NCBI GenBank assembly: GCA_027022775.1
Contig: JALVXO010000100.1
Location: 1 to 12,229, forward strand
Direction: 5' to 3'
Length of the DNA stretch: 12,229 nucleotides
DNA from: Campylobacteraceae bacterium
GTDB lineage: Bacteria; Campylobacterota; Campylobacteria; Campylobacterales; Sulfurovaceae
Numbering within the stretch: the first letter of the stretch is position 1; each line of letters starts with the position of its first letter. The position numbers were made by a program, and so were the translations under genes. The notes below the pieces were generated by a model. The model was not told the DNA's origin and ran no database searches. It saw only the letters and a list, made by a program, of their open reading frames with translations. Below are positions 1 through 7,595 of this stretch, one piece after another.

Positions 1-7
1 TCTTGTT

Positions 8-95
8 ATTACCATTTATTGGTAATATTTTTCTCAAAGAGAGTGCAAAGCACAAGTGAGACTAAAGTCTCACCTCCAAGAAATACCAAGTATTT
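8..95. repeat. Chain of five short perfect hairpins
   Basis: The gene-free stretch 1-147 contains five successive inverted repeats. They are ATTACCA/TGGTAAT (8-14, 20-26), TCTC-AAA-GAGA (32-42), GTGC-AAA-GCAC (43-53), GTGAGACT-AA-AGTCTCAC (56-73) and AAATAC-CAA-GTATTT (81-95). A segment resembling the CGCGGGAATGACG end of common dispersed repeats follows at 111-124. The hairpins are stacked almost back to back and three have 3-nt loops, which is unlikely by chance. The best guess is a dispersed intergenic repeat that may also end or stabilise the 3' end of the minus-strand operon. A classic terminator is less likely because no good U-tract follows on the minus strand. On the plus strand the 8-26 hairpin is followed by ATTTTT, so it could end a gene to the left. 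Confidence 0.6.
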
Positions 96-147
96 GCGCA
101 GTCTTGCTTTCGCGGGAATGACGGCGTTCTTCAATCCTCAAACCTTA

Positions 148-3100
148 TTACCCTTCTTTAACCTTATAAATCAATGCATAAAGCAAAGGAATAAATATAA
201 GGTTTAAAACTGTTGCCCAGGCAATTCCATAACCCAAAGACACCGCCATTGGCTGGATTACAAGCGCTTGCCCGCTGGCAAAGAATATAAGAGTAAAAAG
301 ACCTAGCACCGTAGTTACAGATGTGAGCAAAATAGGGCGGATTCTGGTAGAAGCTTTTTGTGCCAACTCTTTATAATTTTTAGAACCTTTAATGAAATCG
401 AGCATAATAATTGCATCGTTTACCACAACGCCGGCAAGCCCCACAATTCCCATAAGCCCAGGCATTGTTAAATTAAGCCCCATTATTTTTGTTCCAATAA
501 GCGCACCTAAAATAGAAAGCGGTATAACGCTTAATGTTATAAGAGAAAGAACCAGAGAGTTAAACATTAAAATTAGCGAAATAAATATTAAAAATATCGC
601 AATTACTGCAGCTTCTCCCATCTCGCGTTTAACTTTCGAATTCTCTTTAGCCTCCCCTTTAATATTTATTTTAAAGCCTTGCGCCCTTAATTTTTCTATT
701 GTAGGCATAAGCTGCTCCATAACTTTGGAAGCGACCGATTTTCCTTTGATGGTTTGGGCTGTTACGCTCCAGATTCTCTCGCCGTTTTCTTTATATAGAG
801 TAAGAGGGCTTTTTATCTCTTTGAAGTTTGCAATATCTTTAAGCGCAACCGTTTGGCTCCCATCTGGTGTAGATACCAAAAGGTTTTTTATATCAAAATT
901 TCTGTCTTTTTTTCTATCTTTAATTGTAACTCTAATAATCCCCTCTTCATTTAGCATTTTGCTGTATTCAGCCTCTAAAAAGAGTCCGCGGATAGCGTTA
1001 ATTAGGTAATTTTCGCTAAATCCAAGCTTTTGGCCGTATTCATTTATTTCAAGTTTTAGCTCTTTTGGCCCGAATTTCTTATTTGTAACAATGCCGGTTA
1101 AGTTTGGTATGGAGCGCAATTTGTTTAAAAGGGCATCTATTGCTTTTTGTGCATCTTTCTTGCCGTTATCTACAATATCAAGCTGGATAGAATTTTTTAC
1201 AATTCCAGCCTGCGGCACATATATTGTTAAATCTCTATATACCGGTTTACCGCTTGTATCTTTTAAGTTTTTAAATTTATCTACAATTTTTTTTGCCTCT
1301 TCAAGCACTTCAAAAGCGCTTTTTTCACGCTTCATATTGCTGCTGTCGTATTCAAGCGAAAAGAGAGGGTTTATATATTTATCAAAAAAGTTTTTGGGTT
1401 TGCGTTCATTTAAATTTATAAAAATGTGGAACAGATGCTCTCCGCTCTCAAAAGTGTTATCTGGATTAAATTTAATCCCTACAATTGCGGTTACTGAAGA
1501 TACGCTATCTTTTTTCATATTTTTTAAAATCGCTCTCTCTAAAGGCAAGATTGCCTTTTTTGTATCTTCTAAATTATTATTTACATCGGTTTTTCCGCTT
1601 AAGTAAATCTGTTCGGCATCAAATTTCGGCATAAGTTCAAATGTGCTGTATTTTATTATTAACTTAGTAGCCCCTAAAATTAAAACAGCCATCAGCGGCA
1701 CTACAAGCTTTTTTGACTTTAAAAGCGCAATTAAAAAATTTTGGTATTTTGCTTTTAAATTCTGCCAAAAGAGGCTCTCTTCTTTAATTGTGTATTTTAC
1801 CGATTTCATACCAAAAAGCTCTTTTGCATGAAGAGGCAGAAAGTAGAATGCTTCAAAGAGCGAGCTTAAAAGCAAAATAGAAATCATAACCGGTAACACT
1901 TTAATAAATACACCCATTTTGCCGCTCATAATCAATAGAGGCAAAAATGCAAAAACAGTTGTGGCTGTAGCTGTAAGGACTGCTGGAAACATCTCTACAG
2001 ACCCGTCTATTGCCGCCTCTTTTGGGCTTTTACCCATCTCTAAATGCCTAAATATATTCTCTGCAACAACTATCGCTTCGTCAACCAGCATCCCCAGAGC
2101 CAAAAGAGCGCCAAGCATCGTTAACATATTCATACTGTAGCCAAGATATTTTGCCGCTATAAGCCCTATAAAGAAGCTTGTAGGAATTCCCATAGCCACA
2201 ACCAGCGAGATGCGCCAGTTTACACTTAAAAATATCGCTAAAAAAACCAAAATCAAACCAAAAAAGATATTGGAAGTTACAAGGTTGATTCTGTTTCTAA
2301 TCCAGACAGAAGTGTCGGTATAAACTTTAAAATTTATATTTTTATACTCTTTTTTAAACTCTTTTAAAATCTCTTTTATCTGCCTGCTTAAAGCTATTGC
2401 ATTTCCGCTTTTTTGCTTTGTTACATTTAAAGAGATATTCTCTTTGCCGTTAAAATCGGAAATTTCTTTAGGTGTATTTAAGCCGTAAGTGACATCGGCA
2501 ATATCTTTTAAGCGGACAACTTTTCCATTAATATGAAGCAGTGTGTTAGAGAGTTTGCTCGCATCTTTTTGCCCGTTTATTGAAGATATGTAAAATTTGC
2601 CTCTTTTTGCTTTGAATGTTCCTGCCGGAAAAATAGAGCTGATGTTTGCAATAGCCTGGTAAATAGAGGTTTTATTTAAATTTAAAGCATCAATTTTGGC
2701 ACTGTTTAACTCAATTTGAACCTGATATTTCGCTTCGCCTCTTATTGCTATAGTGCCCAAATCTTTTATTTGAGAAAGGCGGCTCTTTAGCGCTTTTGCA
2801 GCTTTTAAAAGCTCTTCTTTGCTTGTATCGCCTGAAACTGCAATTAAAAGCAGAGGAAATTGATGAATTAAAACCTTTGCGACAGGTTCATTCATATCTG
2901 CGGGCAAATCTTTGCGATGGTTAGAGATAACATCTTTTACATCATTTAACACCTCTTGCGGGTCGCTGCTCTCTTTAAGCTCAAGGGTTATTAAAAAAGA
3001 GCCGTTTTTAATAATACTGTCTATTCTGTCAATTCCGGCAATATTTTTTATATCCTCTTCAAGCGGCTCTACCGCCATTTTATCAAGCACATCTCCGCTT

Positions 3101-3267
3101 GTTCCAGGATATCCGCCCCTGATTGTGATAATATCAAGCTGTGCAGGAGGAAAAAGCTCTTTTGGTATGTTTTTATACGCAAAAAATGCAAGTATTAACA
3201 TTAGCAAAAATAGAATATGGTTAAGTGCTGCTTTCTCTACTGCAAATGTTACAAATCTTTTTATCAA
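148..3267 (-). CDS. RND-family efflux permease (AcrB/HAE1-like)
   Basis: This is an inner-membrane proton-driven efflux permease, 1039 residues, the full length of the family. It has the usual duplicated plan: TM1 near residues 14-32, a first periplasmic domain to about 325, TM2-6 at about 328-480, TM7 near 520-540, a second periplasmic domain to about 880, and the last TM block at 886-1034. The TM4 motif reads LGMLVDEAIVVAENIFRHLE with acidic residues D396 and E397, where AcrB has two Asp. In TM10 the AcrB lysine position reads VVVNDAI (N950, D951), as I recall for other RND clades. Substrate cannot be told. The start is TTG at 3265-3267; the only other in-frame codons before an upstream stop are not starts, and GAGGG lies six bases ahead. 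It overlaps the FtsL-like stop (TTGA), so translation is probably coupled. No membrane-fusion or outer-membrane partner gene is visible here. Confidence 0.93.
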   Translation of the reverse strand: MIKRFVTFAVEKAALNHILFLLMLILAFFAYKNIPKELFPPAQLDIITIRGGYPGTSGDVLDKMAVEPLEEDIKNIAGIDRIDSIIKNGSFLITLELKESSDPQEVLNDVKDVISNHRKDLPADMNEPVAKVLIHQFPLLLIAVSGDTSKEELLKAAKALKSRLSQIKDLGTIAIRGEAKYQVQIELNSAKIDALNLNKTSIYQAIANISSIFPAGTFKAKRGKFYISSINGQKDASKLSNTLLHINGKVVRLKDIADVTYGLNTPKEISDFNGKENISLNVTKQKSGNAIALSRQIKEILKEFKKEYKNINFKVYTDTSVWIRNRINLVTSNIFFGLILVFLAIFLSVNWRISLVVAMGIPTSFFIGLIAAKYLGYSMNMLTMLGALLALGMLVDEAIVVAENIFRHLEMGKSPKEAAIDGSVEMFPAVLTATATTVFAFLPLLIMSGKMGVFIKVLPVMISILLLSSLFEAFYFLPLHAKELFGMKSVKYTIKEESLFWQNLKAKYQNFLIALLKSKKLVVPLMAVLILGATKLIIKYSTFELMPKFDAEQIYLSGKTDVNNNLEDTKKAILPLERAILKNMKKDSVSSVTAIVGIKFNPDNTFESGEHLFHIFINLNERKPKNFFDKYINPLFSLEYDSSNMKREKSAFEVLEEAKKIVDKFKNLKDTSGKPVYRDLTIYVPQAGIVKNSIQLDIVDNGKKDAQKAIDALLNKLRSIPNLTGIVTNKKFGPKELKLEINEYGQKLGFSENYLINAIRGLFLEAEYSKMLNEEGIIRVTIKDRKKDRNFDIKNLLVSTPDGSQTVALKDIANFKEIKSPLTLYKENGERIWSVTAQTIKGKSVASKVMEQLMPTIEKLRAQGFKINIKGEAKENSKVKREMGEAAVIAIFLIFISLILMFNSLVLSLITLSVIPLSILGALIGTKIMGLNLTMPGLMGIVGLAGVVVNDAIIMLDFIKGSKNYKELAQKASTRIRPILLTSVTTVLGLFTLIFFASGQALVIQPMAVSLGYGIAWATVLNLIFIPLLYALIYKVKEG

Positions 3268-3689
3268 AACATACCCTCATCTTCTATTTTTTTAAACAGC
3301 TCTTTTGTGCTTTTTTTCTTTTTTGCCGGTTTAGGTTTGGATGGCTGTTTTTCGGTTTTTGGCGCTGCTTCCTGGTTTGATTCTGTTTCTTGGCTTTCTT
3401 GGGCGGTTTCTATCTCTTCAGCGCTGTGTGCATCTTTTGGAGTGTTTATCTGCTCTATGTAAGTTGAGAGCGGGTCTATAATTGTGTTTTTATATTTAAG
3501 TTTTTCAATTTTAAGTTTTAAAATATTGCGCTCCTCTTTTAGGGCGTTTATTTTCATCGAGAGTTTTTGAATATCGCGGCTTGTATAGTAAATTTCATTT
3601 GCCAGATACACTTTAACCATTAAAAGAGCTGTAATTATGCCAAAAATGACAAAATATTTTGCGAACCCCTCTTTTTTAACGCTTTGCAT
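3264..3689 (-). CDS. FtsL-like division protein, single TM plus coiled coil
   Basis: This 141-residue protein has a short basic cytoplasmic start, one hydrophobic helix at about 12-30, then a heptad-like charged helix at about 33-70 (DIQKLSMKINALKEERNILK and on). That is the bitopic layout of FtsL/DivIC-type septum proteins. It sits directly after rsmH, where ftsL sits in the canonical dcw cluster, and this position is much of the argument because FtsL is poorly conserved in sequence. Residues 85-141 form an unusual low-complexity tail: acidic and Gln-rich first, then Pro/Lys-rich (KQPSKPKPAKKKKS). By topology the tail should be periplasmic. The start is ATG at 3687-3689, two bases after the rsmH stop, with AAGGA as ribosome site (complement of 3695-3699). 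It could instead be an unrelated small coiled-coil membrane protein. Confidence 0.72.
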   Translation of the reverse strand: MQSVKKEGFAKYFVIFGIITALLMVKVYLANEIYYTSRDIQKLSMKINALKEERNILKLKIEKLKYKNTIIDPLSTYIEQINTPKDAHSAEEIETAQESQETESNQEAAPKTEKQPSKPKPAKKKKSTKELFKKIEDEGMF

Positions 3690-3691
3690 TT

Positions 3692-4612
3692 TTATCCTTT
3701 AAATTTAAAAACTCTCAATTTTGCGCTTCGGCTTCTTGGATTTGTTTTTAACTCTTCACTGTTTGCAGTGAGCGGTTTTTTTGTTAACTCTTCGCCTAAA
3801 TTGTTGTTATTTCCGCATGCGCAGCGCATAGCGCCGCTTGGGCAGATGCACTTTTTAGCCCACTTTTTAAAACGCTGCTTTACAAGCCTGTCTTCTAAAG
3901 AGTGGAAAGTAATCAAAGCTATTATACCGTTTTTAGGCTTTTTTTCTTCCAGTGTATCCAAAAGCGATACAATTTCATCCAATTCTCTGTTTACTTCTAT
4001 CCGAATAGCTTGAAAAACCTGCGTAGCAGGGTGTGTTTTACCTTTTTTCTTAATAGTGTCTGCTATAATTTGGGCAAGTTTTTTGCTGTTTGTAATTTTT
4101 TCTTGTTCTCTTGCTTTACAGATGGCATTTGCAACTTTTTTTGCCTCTTTAACTTCGCCAAACTCCCTGAAAATTTTTTCCAGCTGCTGCGGGGTGTAAC
4201 TGTTTACAACATCAGCAGCGCTGAAATGGGCAGATTTATCCATCCGCATATCAAGCGTTTCACTCTCAAAGCTAAATCCTCTCTCTTTGCTGTCAAGCTG
4301 CAGTGATGAAACCCCAAAGTCTGCCAAAAGCGCAGTTACACTCTCAAAATCAATCTCTTTAACCCTTTGCGAGAAACTTCCCTTTAAGAGTGTAATCCTC
4401 TCTTTAAATGGGGCAAGTTTTTTTCGGCTGAAATTTAAAGCCTCTTCATCCCTGTCTATGCCGATAAGCTTTAATCCGGGATGGTTTTTTAAAATTTCAT
4501 AAGAGTGGCCGGCAAACCCGAGCGTACAGTCTACAAAAACCCCCTCTTTAATATCTTCAAAACTTTTTAAAACCTCATTTAAAAGCACAGGAATATGCGG
4601 CGAACTCTCCAT
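3692..4612 (-). CDS. rsmH: 16S rRNA (cytosine-1402 N4)-methyltransferase RsmH
   Basis: RsmH (MraW) transfers a methyl group from S-adenosylmethionine to N4 of C1402 in the ribosomal P site. The protein has 306 residues, the usual family length. Visible hallmarks are the N-terminal HIPVLLNEVL (6-15), the SAM-binding VDCTLGFAGHS (27-37), GIDRDEEAL (51-59), the signature DFGVSSLQLDSKERGFSF (98-115), PATQVFQAIRIEVNREL (195-211) and ALITFHSLEDRLVKQRFK (232-249), ending RSRSAKLRVFKF. A Cys set C255, C257, C264, C266 sits near the C-terminus. The start is ATG at 4610-4612, which gives MESSPHIPVLL. An open frame continues to 4699, but those 29 residues look like translated leader. GTG at 4619-4621 is a possible alternative. 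The gene opens the operon rsmH / FtsL-like / RND. Confidence 0.96.
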   Translation of the reverse strand: MESSPHIPVLLNEVLKSFEDIKEGVFVDCTLGFAGHSYEILKNHPGLKLIGIDRDEEALNFSRKKLAPFKERITLLKGSFSQRVKEIDFESVTALLADFGVSSLQLDSKERGFSFESETLDMRMDKSAHFSAADVVNSYTPQQLEKIFREFGEVKEAKKVANAICKAREQEKITNSKKLAQIIADTIKKKGKTHPATQVFQAIRIEVNRELDEIVSLLDTLEEKKPKNGIIALITFHSLEDRLVKQRFKKWAKKCICPSGAMRCACGNNNNLGEELTKKPLTANSEELKTNPRSRSAKLRVFKFKG

Positions 4613-4652
4613 TTTTAACACTTTAATCTTTTTTGATGATATAATATCGTAA

Positions 4653-4681
4653 TTAGGTTTAAATATCTTTATTAAGCCTAA
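4653..4681 (-). promoter_or_regulatory. Stem-loop in the rsmH leader
   Basis: TTAGGTTTAA (4653-4662) and TTAAGCCTAA (4672-4681) pair over ten positions, one of them G-U, around a nine-base loop. If rsmH is transcribed from the -10 box at 4731-4736, this hairpin lies in its leader, about 40 bases before the start codon. The structure is seen; any regulatory role is inferred, and nothing here matches a riboswitch I know. Confidence 0.4.
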
Positions 4682-4684
4682 AGG

Positions 4685-4724
4685 TTTACAAGTTGACAAA
4701 AAATTGTAAATTTAGTTGACAATT
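4685..4724. promoter_or_regulatory. Repeat cluster in the rsmH/Sel1 divergent region
   Basis: Two copies of AGTTGACAA (4691-4699, 4714-4722) stand 23 bases apart, each containing a perfect TTGACA (4693-4698, 4716-4721). Interleaved are an inverted pair TTTACAA (4685-4691) / TTGTAAA (4704-4710) and a second pair AATTGT (4702-4707) / ACAATT (4719-4724). The second TTGACA could be a -35 box for TATAAA at 4740-4745 with an 18-base spacer, reading to the right. The symmetric pairs could be protein-binding sites. In AT-rich DNA short symmetric words arise often, so this is tentative. Confidence 0.35.
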
Positions 4725-4730
4725 AATCAT

Positions 4731-4736
4731 ATTATA
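4731..4736 (-). promoter_or_regulatory. Putative -10 box for the rsmH operon
   Basis: On the minus strand this reads TATAAT, a perfect consensus -10. It would start transcription near 4725 and give a leader of about 110 bases. No good -35 lies 17 bases upstream, but that is common for sigma-70 promoters in Campylobacterota. Confidence 0.4.
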
Positions 4737-4757
4737 AGATATAAAAATCATTTATTA

Positions 4758-4766
4758 TGCTATAAT
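4758..4766 (+). promoter_or_regulatory. Extended -10 promoter for the Sel1 gene
   Basis: TGCTATAAT is a perfect extended -10 element (TGnTATAAT). It predicts a start near 4773 and a leader of about 58 bases. It lies back to back with the minus-strand TATAAT at 4731-4736, so the two promoters probably share upstream DNA. Confidence 0.55.
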
Positions 4767-4830
4767 ACCAAAGATAGTAAAATTTTTTGATGTTTACAGA
4801 AAATTGTCATAAATTAAAGAAGGCATTAAA

Positions 4831-6189
4831 ATGGATAAAAATGAGTTAATGCAAAGATTGAAAATCGTTAAACTTGCGGCTTCGATAGGGGATGATGATA
4901 CAGTAATATTACAGATATCTCATTTAAAATCTTTAAATAACAGCAATTTAAATGAAATTATCTCAATGCTGACTAAAAAAAATTACCGCCAGGCTATCTA
5001 TCTTATAAAAAACTATCTTAATGAAATAGATATACTGGATGATGATATTGGAAGCGAAAGTGAAAAAATTCTAAATGTTGAAGATATGATTAAAATGAGC
5101 CCTTTAGCTAAAGAGACAATTAAAGAGTATAAATCCTCTTTTTATACTAAAGATGATTTGGAAGCATTTGCAAAAAATATTGAAAAACCTATAGAGTATG
5201 AGTATAAAGATAGTGAGCTTAAAAACGGCGATTATGAAAAAACTTTTAAGAAGCTTCAAGAGAAAAATTTAACTGAAGAGCCTCAAGATAATCAGCAGCA
5301 AGAGAAGGTTGAAGAAAAGAAAGAAGATAAAGAAAAACAAGGCTCTTTGCAAAATGTTGATGAAGATACCCCTTTAGATGAAATAAGTGCAGAGGTTATA
5401 GGTAAGAAAAAGGTTTCAAAACATAAAAAAGTTATGTCTAAATATAAGGCTTTAAGATCCAAATTCTCAAAAGATAAAAATGTTGAAGTTGTTAAGAAAA
5501 AATCTGCGGCTCAAAAGGTTCTCTCTAAAGCTAAAAATATCAGTGGAAAATTAAAAATTAATAAAAATGGCAAAAAAACTGAAGAAAGTTTAAAAGAGGT
5601 TAGTCAGCAAAATCAAGCACAGTCCGAAAAAGTTGTGCCTAAAAAAGAACATAATGAAACACATCCTCCTATTCCGCATATAGAACAGAAATTTAGAAAG
5701 GCATTTACCCTTTTCCCGCCTATTAAACAGAGCGATGTATGGGTGGAAGCGGTTGTTAAATTTTTAAAACAGGTTGCAAGTAGCAATTACACCGATCAGG
5801 ATGTTTACAGCTTTTTAGATGAATTTAGTTTTTATTTAGAAAAAAACGATATAGCAAAAGCGGCACAGGTACTCTTGCTGGCGAGTTCTACAGATTCAAA
5901 ATTTGCTCAGTTTATTCTGGCAAGAGAACTTTTTAGCGGAAAAGTATTAAAACGGGATTTGGATAAATCATATAAAATAATGAAAAGCCTGGCTAACCAG
6001 TTTTATCCTGATGCGGTTTGCGATTTGGCACAATTTTATGAATATGGCATAACTGTGCCAAAAAATAAAAAAATAGCTCAGAAGCTTTATGAAAAAGCAT
6101 TTGAACTGGGAGTAGAGAGAGCTGCAAAACATATTAACAGATTAAAAGAGTCAAAAGGGATACTCTCTTCTTTATTTAATAGACTATAG
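4831..6189 (+). CDS. Sel1/TPR-like repeat protein of unknown function
   Basis: This 452-residue protein has no signal peptide or membrane helix, so it is probably cytoplasmic. Residues 1-75 form a helical domain containing NYRQAIYLIKNYLNE (51-65). Residues 76-190 are acidic and Gln/Glu-rich. Residues 190-275 are strongly Lys-rich, a likely disordered linker. Residues 285-440 are helical; from about 355 there are two recognisable Sel1-type repeats (FAQFILARELFSGKVLKRD at 358-376; AVCDLAQFYEYGITVPKNKK at 395-414) and part of a third. Such repeats usually mediate protein contacts. The ATG at 4831 has AGAAGG seven bases ahead. It is a single-gene unit facing away from rsmH. Its position among division genes hints at, but does not prove, an envelope or division role. 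I do not recognise a characterised homologue. Confidence 0.85.
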   Translation: MDKNELMQRLKIVKLAASIGDDDTVILQISHLKSLNNSNLNEIISMLTKKNYRQAIYLIKNYLNEIDILDDDIGSESEKILNVEDMIKMSPLAKETIKEYKSSFYTKDDLEAFAKNIEKPIEYEYKDSELKNGDYEKTFKKLQEKNLTEEPQDNQQQEKVEEKKEDKEKQGSLQNVDEDTPLDEISAEVIGKKKVSKHKKVMSKYKALRSKFSKDKNVEVVKKKSAAQKVLSKAKNISGKLKINKNGKKTEESLKEVSQQNQAQSEKVVPKKEHNETHPPIPHIEQKFRKAFTLFPPIKQSDVWVEAVVKFLKQVASSNYTDQDVYSFLDEFSFYLEKNDIAKAAQVLLLASSTDSKFAQFILARELFSGKVLKRDLDKSYKIMKSLANQFYPDAVCDLAQFYEYGITVPKNKKIAQKLYEKAFELGVERAAKHINRLKESKGILSSLFNRL

Positions 6190-6197
6190 TAAGCTGT

Positions 6198-6229
6198 AAG
6201 TTTGAAGTTAGAATTTTAATTTCAAACTT
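6198..6229. terminator. Bidirectional terminator-like hairpin between convergent genes
   Basis: AAGTTTGAA (6198-6206) pairs perfectly with TTCAAACTT (6221-6229). The stem can extend inward through 6211/6216 with two G-U pairs, leaving an AATT loop. It begins nine bases after the Sel1 stop and touches the bioA stop codon. The U-tracts on either side are short, so termination may be weak or helped by Rho. Confidence 0.55.
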
Positions 6230-7530
6230 TAATTATCAATTAATTCAACCGCCTCATAAGCAATGCCAAACATTTTATCCATCTCCTCTTTAGTTATAAT
6301 ATAAGGAGGCATAAAATAGATAGTGTTTCCAAGCGGGCGCAACAGCACTCCGTGCTGTAAACCGTAACTGTAAACCTGTAAACCTATTCTCTCTTTAGGG
6401 TCATACCCTTTAATGTCAAATGCTGCTATCATGCCGCACTGACGGATATTTTCCACAATATTGAACTCTTTAAATTTTTGTATGCATTCTGCCATATATT
6501 TTGATTTTTCTCTGTTTTCTTCTATGATATTTTCATTTTCAAAAATATCAAGCGTTGCAAGCGCAGCGCTGCAGGCAAGAGGATTTCCTGTATAACTGTG
6601 CGAGTGTAAAAAGGCTTTGTGTTCGCTGTAGTCGCAGTAAAAAGCGCTGTAAACCTCATTGCTTGTTAAAACAGCAGAAAGCGGCAGATAGCCTCCTGTT
6701 AAACCTTTAGAAAGTGTTAAAAAATCTGGGCTTATATCAGCTTGCTCGCAGGCAAACATTGTGCCGCTTCTTCCAAAACCAGTCATAATTTCATCTGCAA
6801 TAAGATGTATGCCGTATTTTTTGGTAAGCTCTCTTGCTTTTTTTAAATAGTACGGGTGGTAAATATGCATATTTCCAGCCCCCTGAATAAGCGGTTCTAA
6901 AATTAGAGCACAGATTTTGGAGCTGTTTTTTTCTAAAATATCTTCTAAAATTTTTGCCGCTTCTTTTGCAGCCTTTTGTGTATTGTTTTTGGGAACAGGG
7001 GTTTGGATATTTTTAATTAAAAGCGGTTCATAAGTTTTTTTGTAAAGCTCTACATCACCTACACTTAAAGCGCCGATAGTTTCGCCGTGGTAACTGTTTG
7101 TTAAAGATAAAAATGTATCTTTGTTAATATTTTTATTTTTAAAGTAGTGGTAACTCATTTTTAAAGCTATCTCTACTGCACTGGAGCCATTATCTGCAAA
7201 AAAGACTTTATCTAGATTTTGCGGCGTTATTTCAACTAGTTTTTTTGCTAAAGAGACTGCCGGTTCATGGGTGAAGCCGGCTAAAATTACATGTTCTAGT
7301 TTCTCAAGCTGCTCTTTGATTTTTTGGTTTATATATCTGTTGCTGTGTCCAAACAGATTGACCCACCAGCTGCTTATTGCATCTATGTAACCGTTTCCAT
7401 CAAAATCGTATAGATAAACCCCTTTACCCTCTTTTATTGGTATCATAGGCAGAAATTCATGATCTTTCATCTGCGTACATGGATGCCATATATATTTTAA
7501 ATCTAAAGATGCTAAAGTATTGTTATTCAT
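6229..7530 (-). CDS. bioA: Adenosylmethionine-8-amino-7-oxononanoate aminotransferase
   Basis: BioA is the PLP enzyme of biotin synthesis that converts 8-amino-7-oxononanoate (KAPA) to 7,8-diaminononanoate (DAPA), with SAM as amino donor. The 433 residues are full length. Class III aminotransferase features are all visible: YIWHPCTQMKDHE (13-25), AISSWWVNLFGHSN (51-64) with the active-site Trp pair, FADNGSSAVEIALK (111-124), SYHGET (146-151), the PLP-contacting Asp in ADEIMTGFGRSG (245-256, D246), the Schiff-base lysine in LSKGLTGG (K275), and LLRPLGNTIYFMPPY (396-410) with the substrate Arg R398. The ATG at 7528-7530 has AAAGG eight bases ahead. No other biotin gene is in view, so bioA is scattered from the rest of the pathway. 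Confidence 0.97.
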   Translation of the reverse strand: MNNNTLASLDLKYIWHPCTQMKDHEFLPMIPIKEGKGVYLYDFDGNGYIDAISSWWVNLFGHSNRYINQKIKEQLEKLEHVILAGFTHEPAVSLAKKLVEITPQNLDKVFFADNGSSAVEIALKMSYHYFKNKNINKDTFLSLTNSYHGETIGALSVGDVELYKKTYEPLLIKNIQTPVPKNNTQKAAKEAAKILEDILEKNSSKICALILEPLIQGAGNMHIYHPYYLKKARELTKKYGIHLIADEIMTGFGRSGTMFACEQADISPDFLTLSKGLTGGYLPLSAVLTSNEVYSAFYCDYSEHKAFLHSHSYTGNPLACSAALATLDIFENENIIEENREKSKYMAECIQKFKEFNIVENIRQCGMIAAFDIKGYDPKERIGLQVYSYGLQHGVLLRPLGNTIYFMPPYIITKEEMDKMFGIAYEAVELIDN

Positions 7531-7565
7531 TAAATAAACCTTTAAAATAATGAAATTTTTAATTA

Positions 7566-7571
7566 ATTATA
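7566..7571 (-). promoter_or_regulatory. Putative -10 box for bioA
   Basis: The minus strand reads TATAAT here, predicting a start near 7560 and a leader of about 30 bases. No -35 box stands at 17 bases; a TTTACA (complement of 7592-7597) is 20 bases away, too far to count on. Confidence 0.4.
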
Positions 7572-7595
7572 CTAATTGATATATTAAAGTGTGTA

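Noticed and set aside
19..207. 62-residue open frame at the left edge
   Set aside because: It runs through the hairpin chain and the antisense end of the RND gene, with no ribosome site or domain.
392..2140. Several open frames on the plus strand inside the RND permease (for example 392-1009 and 1091-1606)
   Set aside because: They lie antisense to an intact, family-matching gene, lack ribosome sites and have no recognisable domains.
4683..4691. GGTTTACAA, which resembles a half-site of the biotin repressor BirA
   Set aside because: The inverted partner TTGTAAACC is missing at the expected distance, and the site is not upstream of bioA.
4613..4699. 29-residue N-terminal extension of RsmH
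   Set aside because: The conserved protein begins at ATG 4610-4612; the extra part covers the leader hairpin and has no family similarity.
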